From NCBI GenBank assembly GCA_964446585.1, contig CAYUPI010000018.1:1-64000 (forward strand): a stretch of DNA of 64,000 nt, in the 5' to 3' direction. The stretch's first letter is position 1. Each line of letters starts with the position of its first letter. The notes under the pieces were generated by a model, which did no database searches, was not told where the DNA came from, and saw only the letters and a list, made by a program, of their open reading frames with translations. Shown one piece after another: positions 1 to 7,787 of the stretch. The DNA is from CAYUPI01 sp964446585. Lineage in GTDB: Bacteria > Verrucomicrobiota > Verrucomicrobiia > Limisphaerales > UBA8199. The position numbers and the translations under genes were made by a program.

Positions 1-54
1 AGCGTCGGCCTCCGGAGCCGAAGGTTGTGGGTTCGACCCCCGCCTCGCGTACCA
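1..54 (+). tRNA. tRNA-Arg (anticodon CCG), 3' part only
   Basis: Only the 3' two thirds of this tRNA is inside the window. A 5-bp anticodon stem (5-9 with 17-21) closes a 7-nt loop whose middle bases at 12-14 are CCG, which reads the arginine codon CGG. A T arm with GTGGG/CCCGC and the TTCGACC loop follows, then the acceptor strand, a discriminator A at 51 and an encoded CCA at 52-54. The D arm and 5' acceptor strand lie before base 1. The next gene begins only 12 bases after the CCA. Confidence 0.9.
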
Positions 55-66
55 GTCTTACACTTT

Positions 67-519
67 ATGAAGCCCATCCAAATCCCCGCCGACGGAGGCA
101 AGAAGCTGAATGTCCTTGGCATCCCAATGATCATTCGCATTCACGGTCGCGACACCGGCGGCGTAGTCAGCGCGGTGGAGTCGCACGACGTGCCAGGCGG
201 CGGACCGCCGCCACACATCCATCGTCGCGAGGACGAAACCTTTCAAATCCTCGAAGGTCAATACGCATGGACGGTAGGCGACGAAAAGTTCACTGCCCAA
301 AAAGGCGCGACGATTTTCGCTCCGCGCGCGATACCGCACACTTACCGATACCTTGGCAAGACGCCGGGCCGACTCATGTGCGTCATCACTCCGTCGGGCT
401 TCGAAGGGTTTTTCGAGGAAGTCGGCGCCATGAGTCCTCAGCAGCAACAGGACATCCCGCGAGTGCTCGAGTTGGGCAGGAAATACGGCCTCGAGTTCCT
501 TCCGCCTCCAGGCGCGTAA
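67..519 (+). CDS. Small cupin-domain protein
   Basis: A 150-residue single-domain cupin. The first cupin motif is clear (H50-x-H52-x4-E57-x6-G64) and the second ends with H91 after the glycine/proline turn, so the usual 3-His/1-Glu metal site is intact. Residues 110-150 form a short helical tail. Relatives are small conserved-barrel proteins annotated as quercetin dioxygenase-like; the substrate cannot be read from the sequence. The ATG at 67 is used because the in-frame start further upstream lies inside the tRNA. No partner gene is adjacent: a repeat pair follows and the next gene is about 270 bases away. Confidence 0.8.
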   Translation: MKPIQIPADGGKKLNVLGIPMIIRIHGRDTGGVVSAVESHDVPGGGPPPHIHRREDETFQILEGQYAWTVGDEKFTAQKGATIFAPRAIPHTYRYLGKTPGRLMCVITPSGFEGFFEEVGAMSPQQQQDIPRVLELGRKYGLEFLPPPGA

Positions 520-532
520 AAGCCTGCTTCGA

Positions 533-642
533 GGGGTGCGGCCGTCCCCGGCCGCAGCAATGTGCGCATGTGCTGGCTTCTGAGATAGCTCAAGACCGCC
601 GGAGTGAACTAAAGTTGCTGTGCCCGGGGACGGGCACACCCC
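533..642. repeat. Inverted pair of 27-bp REP-like hairpins
   Basis: Two 27-bp units, 533-559 and 616-642, face each other. Each is itself a hairpin with 8-bp arms around a TCCC (or GGGA) loop: TGCGGCCG/CGGCCGCA at 537-556 and TGTGCCCG/CGGGCACA in the second unit read on the minus strand. The outer bases (GGGGTG...CAGCA) match and the differences inside the arms are compensatory, so both hairpins are preserved. This is the layout of a bipartite REP element. The rest of 520-791 holds nothing else I can identify. Confidence 0.65.
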
Positions 643-791
643 AACAAGTCTGCGCCACCACTTGCTCTTGGAGGTTTCTGCCTATGCTCCAAATGTTGGC
701 GATTTCGGCGACCGTCTTGTTTGCTCACATTGACCTGCGGTAATTCGCGGCGTAGCCTTCGCGCATCCATGGTTGAGTGAGTGAACCAAAT

Positions 792-1121
792 ATGACAGCG
801 AACGAGTTCCGCAAACTTGCACTGGCATATCCTGGAGCTGTCGAATCTGCGCACATGAACCACCCGGATTTTCGTAAAGGAGGCAAGATATTCGCAACGC
901 TCGGACCGGGCGAGACTTGGGCCATGGTGAAGCTGACGCCGGAGCAGCAGCAGTCTTTCATCAAGAGAGCGCCAATGGTCTTTGAGCCTTGTAGCGGCGC
1001 CTGGGGAGAGCGCGGAGCGACCACGGTCCGGTTCGCGTTGGCAGATAAGGCTGTGGTGAAGGAGGCGCTCGATACTGCGTGGCGGAACGTCAGCGCCAAG
1101 GCGAAGCAGAAAAAGGCTTGA
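792..1121 (+). CDS. MmcQ/YjbR family protein
   Basis: A 109-residue protein of the MmcQ/YjbR family, a small alpha/beta fold of unknown biochemical role. The N-terminal helix with LALAYPGAVES, the HPDFRKGGKIFATL strand-turn and the late W(A)MVKLTPEQ segment are typical. The ATG at 792 gives the usual family N-terminus; a GTG at 777 would add five residues. Neither has a strong ribosome binding site. It stands alone, 64 bases before a methyltransferase gene on the same strand, so the two could be co-transcribed. Confidence 0.75.
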   Translation: MTANEFRKLALAYPGAVESAHMNHPDFRKGGKIFATLGPGETWAMVKLTPEQQQSFIKRAPMVFEPCSGAWGERGATTVRFALADKAVVKEALDTAWRNVSAKAKQKKA

Positions 1122-1185
1122 CGCTACTCCGCGGCAGCAGAGTCGAGCGTGACATCCTTGCTGCCGCGGGTAGCATCGGGACATT

Positions 1186-1848
1186 ATGAAAAGTTCGCTG
1201 GCATTGCTGGCTTGGCTGGTGCCGGCCGTGGTGGCCCTGGTGCAGGACACTGCGAAACAGGCTGAAATGCACCGTATGCACCAGGACTCCAAAGCATACA
1301 TCGCCATGCTCGACGATCCGAAACGTGACACGCATCAGAAGCCGGACGAGGTTGTCAGAGCGCTCAAATTGAAAAAGGGAGAGGCGATCGCCGACATCGG
1401 AGCCGGCTCCGGCTATTTCACATTTCGCTTGGCTCGCCAGGTGGGAGATAGGGGGCGCGTCTATGCCGTGGATGTCAGCCCGGACCTGATCGTGCATCTG
1501 AATCGCCGCATTCGCGAGCTGAAGCCGAGGAATGTTGTGACCATTCTAAGCGCGCCTGACGATCCGCTACTGACCGATGTTTCCATCGATCGCTTTTTCA
1601 TTTGCGACACGTGGCATCACATCGAACACCACGACCGCTATCTGACGTTGCTAAGGAAAATGCTCAAGCCTGGCGGGCAAGTTGTCATGATTGACTACAA
1701 GAAAGCCGAGACTCCGGTGGGACCGCCGCTGGCGATGCGGATTGATCGCGACGCGCTTTTGAAGGAGATGGAGTCGAACGGATTCCTGCTGGAGGCGGAG
1801 CACACATTTCTTCCCTACCAGTACTTTCTCATTTTCAAAGTGAAGTAA
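1186..1848 (+). CDS. Exported class I SAM-dependent methyltransferase-like protein
   Basis: A 220-residue protein with a hydrophobic N-terminal segment (residues 3-18) that looks like a signal peptide or anchor. A class I methyltransferase fold follows: motif I IADIGAGSGYFT at about 68-79, an acidic strand end (YAVDVS), a middle motif with WHHIEHH, and the post-motif LKPGGQVVMIDY. The family is known in planctomycetes and Verrucomicrobia as predicted periplasmic methyltransferases, which is odd because SAM is cytoplasmic; the N-terminus may instead be a membrane anchor. The substrate is unknown. Confidence 0.75.
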   Translation: MKSSLALLAWLVPAVVALVQDTAKQAEMHRMHQDSKAYIAMLDDPKRDTHQKPDEVVRALKLKKGEAIADIGAGSGYFTFRLARQVGDRGRVYAVDVSPDLIVHLNRRIRELKPRNVVTILSAPDDPLLTDVSIDRFFICDTWHHIEHHDRYLTLLRKMLKPGGQVVMIDYKKAETPVGPPLAMRIDRDALLKEMESNGFLLEAEHTFLPYQYFLIFKVK

Positions 1849-1901
1849 CGCCTGAAACGTGTCAGAGACAAATTGGCATCAGGGAGAAAATGCGGATCCA
1901 G

Positions 1902-2714
1902 TTACGGCTGAAGAACTGCCCGGTAAAACTTGCTGCACGACATTGGGCTCGGATCAACCCAAAAATAAGGGCTGGAAGGCAGCGCCACAGATGCCGCAAC
2001 CGTCCAAGTGACCATGTCTGACGAGTATTGGATTTGGTAAGTGCGTCCGACGATGCCGTTGATCCAGATACCGAAATAGGTGCCGCCCTGGAGCGTAGGG
2101 GTTTGCGACGAATCCGTCGCGCTGCCGGTCGAGCCGCTGATTTGCAGACCCCAACTGTCCAACGTGCTCAAATCGCCCGCGGCCGTGTCGGCGATGAATA
2201 AGATCCATTGCCCGTTCGGATCCAGGCCGTTGAAGGAACTGAGCAAAGCTGTCCCGGGATCCGTGTCGAGAACGCCAGCCGGACTATTGGTGCGCCCATC
2301 TGGCGCCCAAGCGTTTGTTAACGGCCCGGAGATCGGAGTGAAGTCATTGCCGTTCAAAGTCCGGCGGTAAACGTGGACGTCGCCACTGGGTGCTCCATCA
2401 TCGAACGTTACGTCGAAGCCATTATCTCCGTAACCCACATTGCTCCCCGACCTGCGACCGACGCGGTTCAACAGGACGGCGAAACCCGGGCTGTGCGTAA
2501 GATAGCAATAGAGGTCACCATTCCAGGTCCCTGATACCCGGAGGGTGACTTTCAGGTCGGTTATCGAAGTGATCGGTGTAGAGATGCTCTGGACACTGGC
2601 AACGCCGGAAGGATCGCCATCTGGAATAAGCTGGCCAATCGGCCAATTGGTTACGATTTGGCTCCGGGCGCTCCAGCAGCATAGCGCGAGCATGGACAGC
2701 AGGAACTTGTACAT
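1902..2714 (-). CDS. Secreted protein with proprotein convertase P-domain
   Basis: A 270-residue exported protein. Residues 1-18 are a signal peptide. Residues about 20-195 form a P-domain (jelly roll, DLKVTLRVSGTWNGDLYCYL near the start and GQWILFIADTAAGDLSTLDSWGL near the end), the module that normally follows subtilases and other secreted proteases; no protease domain is present here. Residues about 205-270 are a C-terminal module with TYQIQYSSDMVTW and a terminal FYRAVLQP. The same kind of ending is seen on the giant subtilase at 30764-39592. It is a plausible type II secretion cargo. Confidence 0.75.
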   Translation of the reverse strand: MYKFLLSMLALCCWSARSQIVTNWPIGQLIPDGDPSGVASVQSISTPITSITDLKVTLRVSGTWNGDLYCYLTHSPGFAVLLNRVGRRSGSNVGYGDNGFDVTFDDGAPSGDVHVYRRTLNGNDFTPISGPLTNAWAPDGRTNSPAGVLDTDPGTALLSSFNGLDPNGQWILFIADTAAGDLSTLDSWGLQISGSTGSATDSSQTPTLQGGTYFGIWINGIVGRTYQIQYSSDMVTWTVAASVALPSSPYFWVDPSPMSCSKFYRAVLQP

Positions 2715-3012
2715 AGTGGGTAGTCAGGTTCCCTCCAAAGGCGAACAATGCTCACTACCACGCGCCTAGGAGGACTTTGGGTTTTCACAGCGCTTTAAAG
2801 TCAAGCACAAATGTCCGTAGTTGTCTGTCCGCAGAAATACTGAGATTGGACTACCAGGTGCCTGGTGGCGCTGGTTCTCTTGGCTGTTCCTGATGAGGGA
2901 AATTCGAGATGTTGAGAAAAAATGCGGAATCGCCCGGCTATGCGGACCTGCTATGGCGGGTTACCCTAAGCGCTTCCTTGCGTGAGAGGCGCAGGACGCT
3001 CCAGAAACGAAC

Positions 3013-4254
3013 TTAGGTTGACCTGAGTTCGTCGCGGTCGCGGTGGGTTGGGCGCAGGAGGAACATCAGGATAGAAGCGAGCACGGCCGGTACGGCGCAG
3101 TACGCAAAGCCGGTTGCCAACGGCACGCCGCTGTCCTTCAGTTTACCCAGTAGTGGGGTCAGGTAAGCGCCTGAGGAAATCCCGACGAAATTCATCAAGC
3201 CATAGGCCGTGGCACGGAAGCGCGCCGGTGCGAGCTGGCAGAGAATCGGCATGTTGTTGGCATCGTACATGCCGAAGCTCAGACCAAAAAGTATCGAGCC
3301 TGCAATAACCAGCGGAAAGGTCGGTGCCCGACCCACAGCTACGATGGTTGGCGCCAACATCGCCAATGCCAACGCGCTCACGTAAGTGCGCCCGCGCACC
3401 GCCCGGCGTGACCAGCGATCCGCCAGCCAGCCGCCAAGGATCACGCCACAAAACCCCGCGCCTGCGTGAGTGATCGTGGCCCACAGGCCTGAGGGCGCCT
3501 GGGCCATGGCGAAACGATCCTGTAACAATGTGGGCAGCCAATTTTTCATGGCCCATCCGGGCAGGCTCGGCAGAGAAAAGCAGAGTATAAGTATGATGAA
3601 GCCGCGCCAGTCCACACCCGCCAATTTGGCCACAGTTGGTTCAGAGACGACGTGCTGCGCCGCCACGTGCCGGCTGTCTCGCAGGAAAAAGATCAGCACG
3701 AAGGCATAGGCGACTCCGATCGTGCCGCAGCCGACGAACGCCACGCGCCAGGAAATCTCCTGGGCCACCCACCCGCCGACGCCGCCCATGGCTTGCCCCA
3801 GATAGACTCCGCTCAAGTGAATGCCCACGGCGAGGGAGCGCGTCGGCCCTGCATGATAATCGGCGATGAGGGCAAGGCCGGCCGGCATGTAGAGCGCCTC
3901 GCTGATGCCCATCAGTGCGCGCAAGGCGTAGAGCTGCTGAAAGGTCGCAGCCCGACCCATGAGGAGAGTGACCGTGGACCACACACCGAGACTGGCGACG
4001 ATGAGCCACTTGCGATTGAGGCGGTCCCCGATAGCACCGCCCAGCGGACTGCAAAAGGCATAGACCCAGAGGAAAATGGCCATCAACCGGCCAAAGTTTT
4101 GGGCGCTTTGCAGCTCGACGATGTCCACCTTGATCGACAGACCCATCGTGGAGAGCATCTGTCGGTCGAGATAATTTAGCACGGCGACCGGCCAGAGCAT
4201 CGCGACGACGGCCCAGGCATACGTTGCCGCGCGCCGAGGTTCTACTGCGGCCAT
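3013..4254 (-). CDS. MFS transporter, anion:cation symporter-like
   Basis: A 413-residue major facilitator protein with about 12 membrane segments. The first segment carries LNYLDRQMLS, the signature of the ACS (anion:cation symporter) subfamily that takes up organic acids and sugar acids. Loop 2-3 has GDRLNRKWLI and loop 8-9 has GWLADRWSRR, the duplicated MFS loop motif. The ATG overlaps the end of the upstream sialidase gene by 13 bases, so the two are very likely translated together; the context suggests uptake of the sugar acid released by that enzyme. Substrate assignment is inference. Confidence 0.8.
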   Translation of the reverse strand: MAAVEPRRAATYAWAVVAMLWPVAVLNYLDRQMLSTMGLSIKVDIVELQSAQNFGRLMAIFLWVYAFCSPLGGAIGDRLNRKWLIVASLGVWSTVTLLMGRAATFQQLYALRALMGISEALYMPAGLALIADYHAGPTRSLAVGIHLSGVYLGQAMGGVGGWVAQEISWRVAFVGCGTIGVAYAFVLIFFLRDSRHVAAQHVVSEPTVAKLAGVDWRGFIILILCFSLPSLPGWAMKNWLPTLLQDRFAMAQAPSGLWATITHAGAGFCGVILGGWLADRWSRRAVRGRTYVSALALAMLAPTIVAVGRAPTFPLVIAGSILFGLSFGMYDANNMPILCQLAPARFRATAYGLMNFVGISSGAYLTPLLGKLKDSGVPLATGFAYCAVPAVLASILMFLLRPTHRDRDELRST

Positions 4255-5336
4255 TGACCCTCCACCATGGGGCTGGGCTTGAATTGGGATGGATCGAGAA
4301 CTTCGTGTTTGATCCGCCGACGCTTCCAGGTATGGACGACGTGGACCAGGCCATCACCGGTTTGAATGACAGCGGGGTAGGAGAATTCCTTGCCCGGTTC
4401 ATTTTCGAGGACGACCGCGGCTTCCCACTGTTTGCCGTCTGAAGACACGGCAATGTTGAGCGGGCTGCGGCCTCTGGTGGTGTGGTTGTAAACGAGCAAC
4501 TGGCGTCCGTCCTTAAGCGTCTCCGCATCGATCCCGGAGTTGGGATTGGGCAGCATCGTCAGCGTCATCGGTCCCCAGGTCCGGCCCTCGTCCTGGGACC
4601 AGATCTGGAATATTTTCCCCTGTCGCGTCCGGCCTACTGCCTGAAGTTTGCCACCTGAATGGAAGAGAATGCTGGGTTGGATAGCGCCGATCTCCTTTGC
4701 ATCATTCACCGGCCCGGTTGCGTTCCAGGTTTGGCCGAGGTCACTCGTCCGCTCGAAATGCACACGCCAGCCGTTATCTTCAGTGCTGCTGGGGCACAAT
4801 AGATCGCCGCCAGGCAGTTGCACCGGTTTGTTTTTGATCGGACCGGCGATCCCCGCGGGCAAGCGCCTTGGTTTGGACCAGGTCCCGCCAGCGTCTGTCG
4901 AGCTCATCAACATGCCCCACCAGGAACTCGGGTTCGGGCCCGCTTTATAAAACAGCAGCAGCGGGCCGCTCCTGGGCTGAAACAAAACCGGGTTCCAGCA
5001 TGGGTAACGGTTCGTGGGGGATTCGACGCCATCAGCGACTTCAACGGGCGCGCTCCATTTCCCCGCCGAGCGGCGCGAGAGCCAGATGCCCACGTCCGGA
5101 TGCCGCTCCGCTGTTCCACCAAACCAGGCCGCCACAAGGCCGTCCGTGGTTTCCGCAATCGTTGAGGCGTGACATTCAGGGAACGGAGCCGTTTCGAAAA
5201 TAAACTCAGACTTCATCAGGCCAGATGGCGAGTTGGACGCTGTTTGACCCAGTAACGAAGAGCCCCATGCTATGCCCAAGCATATTCCACCCAAGACGAA
5301 GGCAATGAAACACCGAGTACCGAGAGTGCGCCTCAA
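4242..5336 (-). CDS. Exo-alpha-sialidase family protein (BNR/Asp-box)
   Basis: A six-bladed propeller protein with three Asp boxes (SSTDAGGTW, SDLGQTW, SQDEGRTW) and the N-terminal ECHASTIAETTDG region of the planctomycete/verrucomicrobial sialidase family. A signal peptide with FIAFVLGGICLGIAWG precedes the mature domain. The start is uncertain: a TTG at 5336 puts the signal peptide at the N-terminus (364 residues), whereas ATG codons further upstream would translate through the palindromic repeat at 5341-5434. No strong ribosome binding site decides it. It overlaps the MFS gene downstream. Family members act on sialic acids or related acidic sugars; the actual substrate is not shown. Confidence 0.75.
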   Translation of the reverse strand: MRRTLGTRCFIAFVLGGICLGIAWGSSLLGQTASNSPSGLMKSEFIFETAPFPECHASTIAETTDGLVAAWFGGTAERHPDVGIWLSRRSAGKWSAPVEVADGVESPTNRYPCWNPVLFQPRSGPLLLFYKAGPNPSSWWGMLMSSTDAGGTWSKPRRLPAGIAGPIKNKPVQLPGGDLLCPSSTEDNGWRVHFERTSDLGQTWNATGPVNDAKEIGAIQPSILFHSGGKLQAVGRTRQGKIFQIWSQDEGRTWGPMTLTMLPNPNSGIDAETLKDGRQLLVYNHTTRGRSPLNIAVSSDGKQWEAAVVLENEPGKEFSYPAVIQTGDGLVHVVHTWKRRRIKHEVLDPSQFKPSPMVEGQWPQ

Positions 5337-5340
5337 GATT

Positions 5341-5434
5341 GTAGGAGCCGACGTAGGGAGGCTCTGATCGAAACTTCCAACATCCAACTTCCAACATCCA
5401 AAATTGATCAGAGCCTCCTTACGTCGGCTCCTAC
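5341..5434. repeat. Composite palindrome with heptamer core
   Basis: Outer arms of 29 bp (5341-5369 and 5406-5434) pair with a single mismatch; they begin GTAGGAGCCGACGT. The loop contains four 7-bp units at 5376-5403 (TCCAACA, TCCAACT, TCCAACA, TCCAAAA). A diverged copy with the same arm design and a heptamer core lies at 25244-25325. The element sits in the gap between the divergently transcribed sialidase and coiled-coil genes. Confidence 0.75.
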
Positions 5435-5589
5435 GATTAATGGGATCTCCCGCGCACGCTGTAAGTCGTTTCATCCAAGGAAGAGTAGGCGGAAAAGCAG
5501 TTGGAGAAAGCGCAAAGATCGGTGGTGGCGCTTTTGCCTTGCCCCTAGCCGTCCGGCCCGCGATAGTACGGCGCGTTGAAGGCCCCTGC

Positions 5590-6228
5590 ATGAAATTAAG
5601 ATTCTTGCCTTGGCTTCTGTTCGTGGCGTCACTCGGCGTCGTCGTCCTGCTCTACTCAGCGAACCAAAAACAGGAAGTTGAACTGGCCCAACTGCGGCCC
5701 GCAAGCCAGGAACTCGAGCAGCTCAGGGCCAATATCCCCGACACCAATCAACTTCAAGCTCAGACCCAGGACCCGAACGATGAATTGACGCGCCTGCGCG
5801 CGGAAAATGCCGACGTGCTCAGGCTCCGCAACGAAGTCCGACAGTTGCGCGAGCAAAACCAGCAACTCACCCGCCAGGCGCAAACCGCACAAAACCAGGC
5901 CCAGAACGCTCAGGCCCAGGCCGAGCAATACCGAAGCAGTGCCGCGCAGGCCTCTGCTCAGGCCCAACAGGCTGAGAGCGCTGTCCGCAACCAGACGCAA
6001 TCGCTGGCCTGCATCAACAACCTGCGCCAAATCGACGGCGCCAAACAGCAATGGGCGCTCCAAAATAACCGGCCTGCGGGCACGCCTGTGAGCCCGGCGA
6101 ATATTTCGACTTTTATTCGGAACAATATTATGCCGACCTGCCCGGCCGGTGGCATTTATCTCATCAATGCCGTCGGGGTGCCGCCTACCTGCTCCGTGCC
6201 CGGCCACGTCATCCCTAAACAGCCGTGA
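5590..6228 (+). CDS. Membrane-anchored coiled-coil protein with pilin-like C-terminal segment
   Basis: A 212-residue protein. Residues 5-24 are one hydrophobic membrane segment, residues about 28-140 are a Gln/Ala/Glu-rich coiled coil, and residues about 145-212 carry CINNLRQIDGAKQQWAL followed by a Cys/Gly/Pro-rich loop (MPTCPAGGIY). That last segment resembles the C-terminal half of verrucomicrobial GspG-like pseudopilins, where the matching helix follows the FTLIELL stalk. Here the prepilin leader is missing and replaced by an ordinary anchor and coiled coil. The function is unknown. The start at 5590 places the membrane segment at the N-terminus. Confidence 0.65.
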   Translation: MKLRFLPWLLFVASLGVVVLLYSANQKQEVELAQLRPASQELEQLRANIPDTNQLQAQTQDPNDELTRLRAENADVLRLRNEVRQLREQNQQLTRQAQTAQNQAQNAQAQAEQYRSSAAQASAQAQQAESAVRNQTQSLACINNLRQIDGAKQQWALQNNRPAGTPVSPANISTFIRNNIMPTCPAGGIYLINAVGVPPTCSVPGHVIPKQP

Positions 6229-6272
6229 GTTGGCGTCGCCGACTCCGAAACGCGGAAGAACCTTGTTACGGC

Positions 6273-6452
6273 TCAGTAGTTCAGACGCCGCAAGCCGCGC
6301 ACACGGTCGAATGCACCATCACGGCTGATCATCGGCAGGCCGTAGTAGCGGCAAAAAACTGCGATCTAATTATCGTTTTCTGCAAGCCTCCTTCCGTGCT
6401 CGACCAGCTCTCCCTCGATGGACGCGGCGGCAAAGGCAATTTCAGGTGTCAA
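6273..6452 (-). pseudogene. Remnant of a VapC-type PIN-domain toxin
   Basis: Read on the minus strand, 60 codons resemble the C-terminal half of a PIN toxin: LTPEIAFAAASIEGELVEHG, then AENDN, an in-frame TAG at 6366-6368, then IAVFCRYYGLPMISRD with the late acidic residue, and a terminal GLRRLNY before a TGA. The stop falls where functional relatives have a leucine or tryptophan just after the conserved Asn-Asp pair. The N-terminal half, with the first catalytic Asp and Glu, is absent, and no antitoxin gene is next to it. This is a decayed fragment, not a working gene. Confidence 0.6.
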
Positions 6453-6474
6453 GCGTAATTGAAGGTAGCGAGAA

Positions 6475-7638
6475 CTATGCAGGAGCGCCCGGCAATGGGA
6501 GCAAGGCCAGCCCACCGCAATCCTCACAGGTGCCTCGACGAGTTGTGAACTGAGACAGGCACCGCGGGCAATAGAAAAGGCATGTTGGATCAGCGGGCGC
6601 GGGAGGGCGCATCAGTTTGTCAGGATCAATACCGCTGACTCGGAGAAATTCCTCGAGCGCCTTTCCGAAAACCGACCGCCAATACTGTTCGGTTTCTTCG
6701 GCCAGAGGTTCCGACGCATGAAAGGGCTTCGCGGCCGGATACCGCGACTCGCGCAAAGTTTGTTGCGCCAGATTCTCGAACCGCGCGTTCGAGCAAAAGA
6801 GCCGGGCGAGCGCCAGGGGATGGAAAGCCTCCAGCAATGGCCGTGAGAGAACATCGCGCGCGCGAATGGTGGTTGCTGGTGAAAGGAGAATGATGAGGAA
6901 ATGAGTGAAGCGTTCATCCTCGGCTGCGGGATAGAGTTTTTTGTGAGCGCGATGAAAGAGTACGGCACTCGTTGCAGTAAGACCCAGCAAGCCCACCAGA
7001 AGCACGAGCCAGGATGATCGAAGGCCTAACCACCAGATCGTCGCGGGCGCCAAAACAAACAGGTAAAAGAACAGGGCGTTGGCAACCCATAGAATCGTCT
7101 GCGTCTGCGCCTGAAATTCCTTCCAGCGAGCTTCGAGGCGGTCGCGGTCAAAGTTCTCTCGTAATGCCCGCCGGAGCGGCTTTTCCCGCTCGGCGTGCTT
7201 GGCTTGCTTTAGTTCCACCAGGAGTCGCGCAAGCTGCTGCGCCAAAATCGGTGAGGCGGCCTTCACGAGCAGCTCGCGGTTCACCAGTATTTTTTTCCTG
7301 CGAGCTTCAACGCTGTCGATCTGATCCCAAAGCAGGCAGCGACCGCTCTGCGGCTGCCCGTCGCCCGGTCGGACGCTGCCCGCGTCCTCGGCCAGGATGG
7401 CCTTGGGCGAGAGTGCAAACGGAAACGGTCCAGAACTAAGCACGGTGCCGAGCGGTGGAAAGGGATGCGCGAAGATAAAGCCGCCGCGCTGGTTGCCCAG
7501 CAGCGTCCCCGGATGCGCCAGCCGCCAGCCGCGGCCGAGCCAGGTGCGAAATGCAACCGATCCACGCGCAAGCCAGCAAGCGCATTCCCAGGCGTAGAGC
7601 AGCGCCAGCACCAGAAAGAGCAGTTGGACGTCACTCAT
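6475..7638 (-). CDS. Uncharacterised membrane protein with C-terminal zinc ribbon
   Basis: A 387-residue protein I cannot place in a named family. It has an N-terminal hydrophobic segment (about 4-24), a soluble stretch rich in Arg/Lys/Glu (about 110-185), two closely spaced hydrophobic segments (about 185-230), a second soluble region, and a C-terminal zinc ribbon formed by CPRC and CEDC about 16 residues apart. The order suggests an integral membrane protein with a cytoplasmic metal-binding tail. It lies 149 bases downstream of the DUF2167 gene on the same strand. Confidence 0.55.
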   Translation of the reverse strand: MSDVQLLFLVLALLYAWECACWLARGSVAFRTWLGRGWRLAHPGTLLGNQRGGFIFAHPFPPLGTVLSSGPFPFALSPKAILAEDAGSVRPGDGQPQSGRCLLWDQIDSVEARRKKILVNRELLVKAASPILAQQLARLLVELKQAKHAEREKPLRRALRENFDRDRLEARWKEFQAQTQTILWVANALFFYLFVLAPATIWWLGLRSSWLVLLVGLLGLTATSAVLFHRAHKKLYPAAEDERFTHFLIILLSPATTIRARDVLSRPLLEAFHPLALARLFCSNARFENLAQQTLRESRYPAAKPFHASEPLAEETEQYWRSVFGKALEEFLRVSGIDPDKLMRPPAPADPTCLFYCPRCLSQFTTRRGTCEDCGGLALLPLPGAPA

Positions 7639-7787
7639 GCAGAGAACTCCGAATTCCGGTCAGAAAGGTTCATGAGGAACGTAAGGCTCGTGGTTTTCTG
7701 TGGGCGAGCGATACACCGGCAGCGCGCAGGAACTGAGCGCTTTGCCTTATAGTCTGATCTCGGCTTAGTCGGAGTAATCTTCCGAGC

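Noticed and set aside
25..66. An upstream start for the cupin gene
   Set aside because: It lies inside the tRNA-Arg and adds residues not found in the family.
2850..2870. A short ACCAGG/CCTGGT palindrome in the 2715-3012 gap
   Set aside because: Its 6-bp arms are too short to be significant and no regulator or gene start is near; the gap otherwise holds nothing recognisable.
6225..6458. A 77-codon plus-strand frame in the gap after the coiled-coil gene
   Set aside because: It is antisense to the PIN-toxin remnant, which explains its apparent coding potential.
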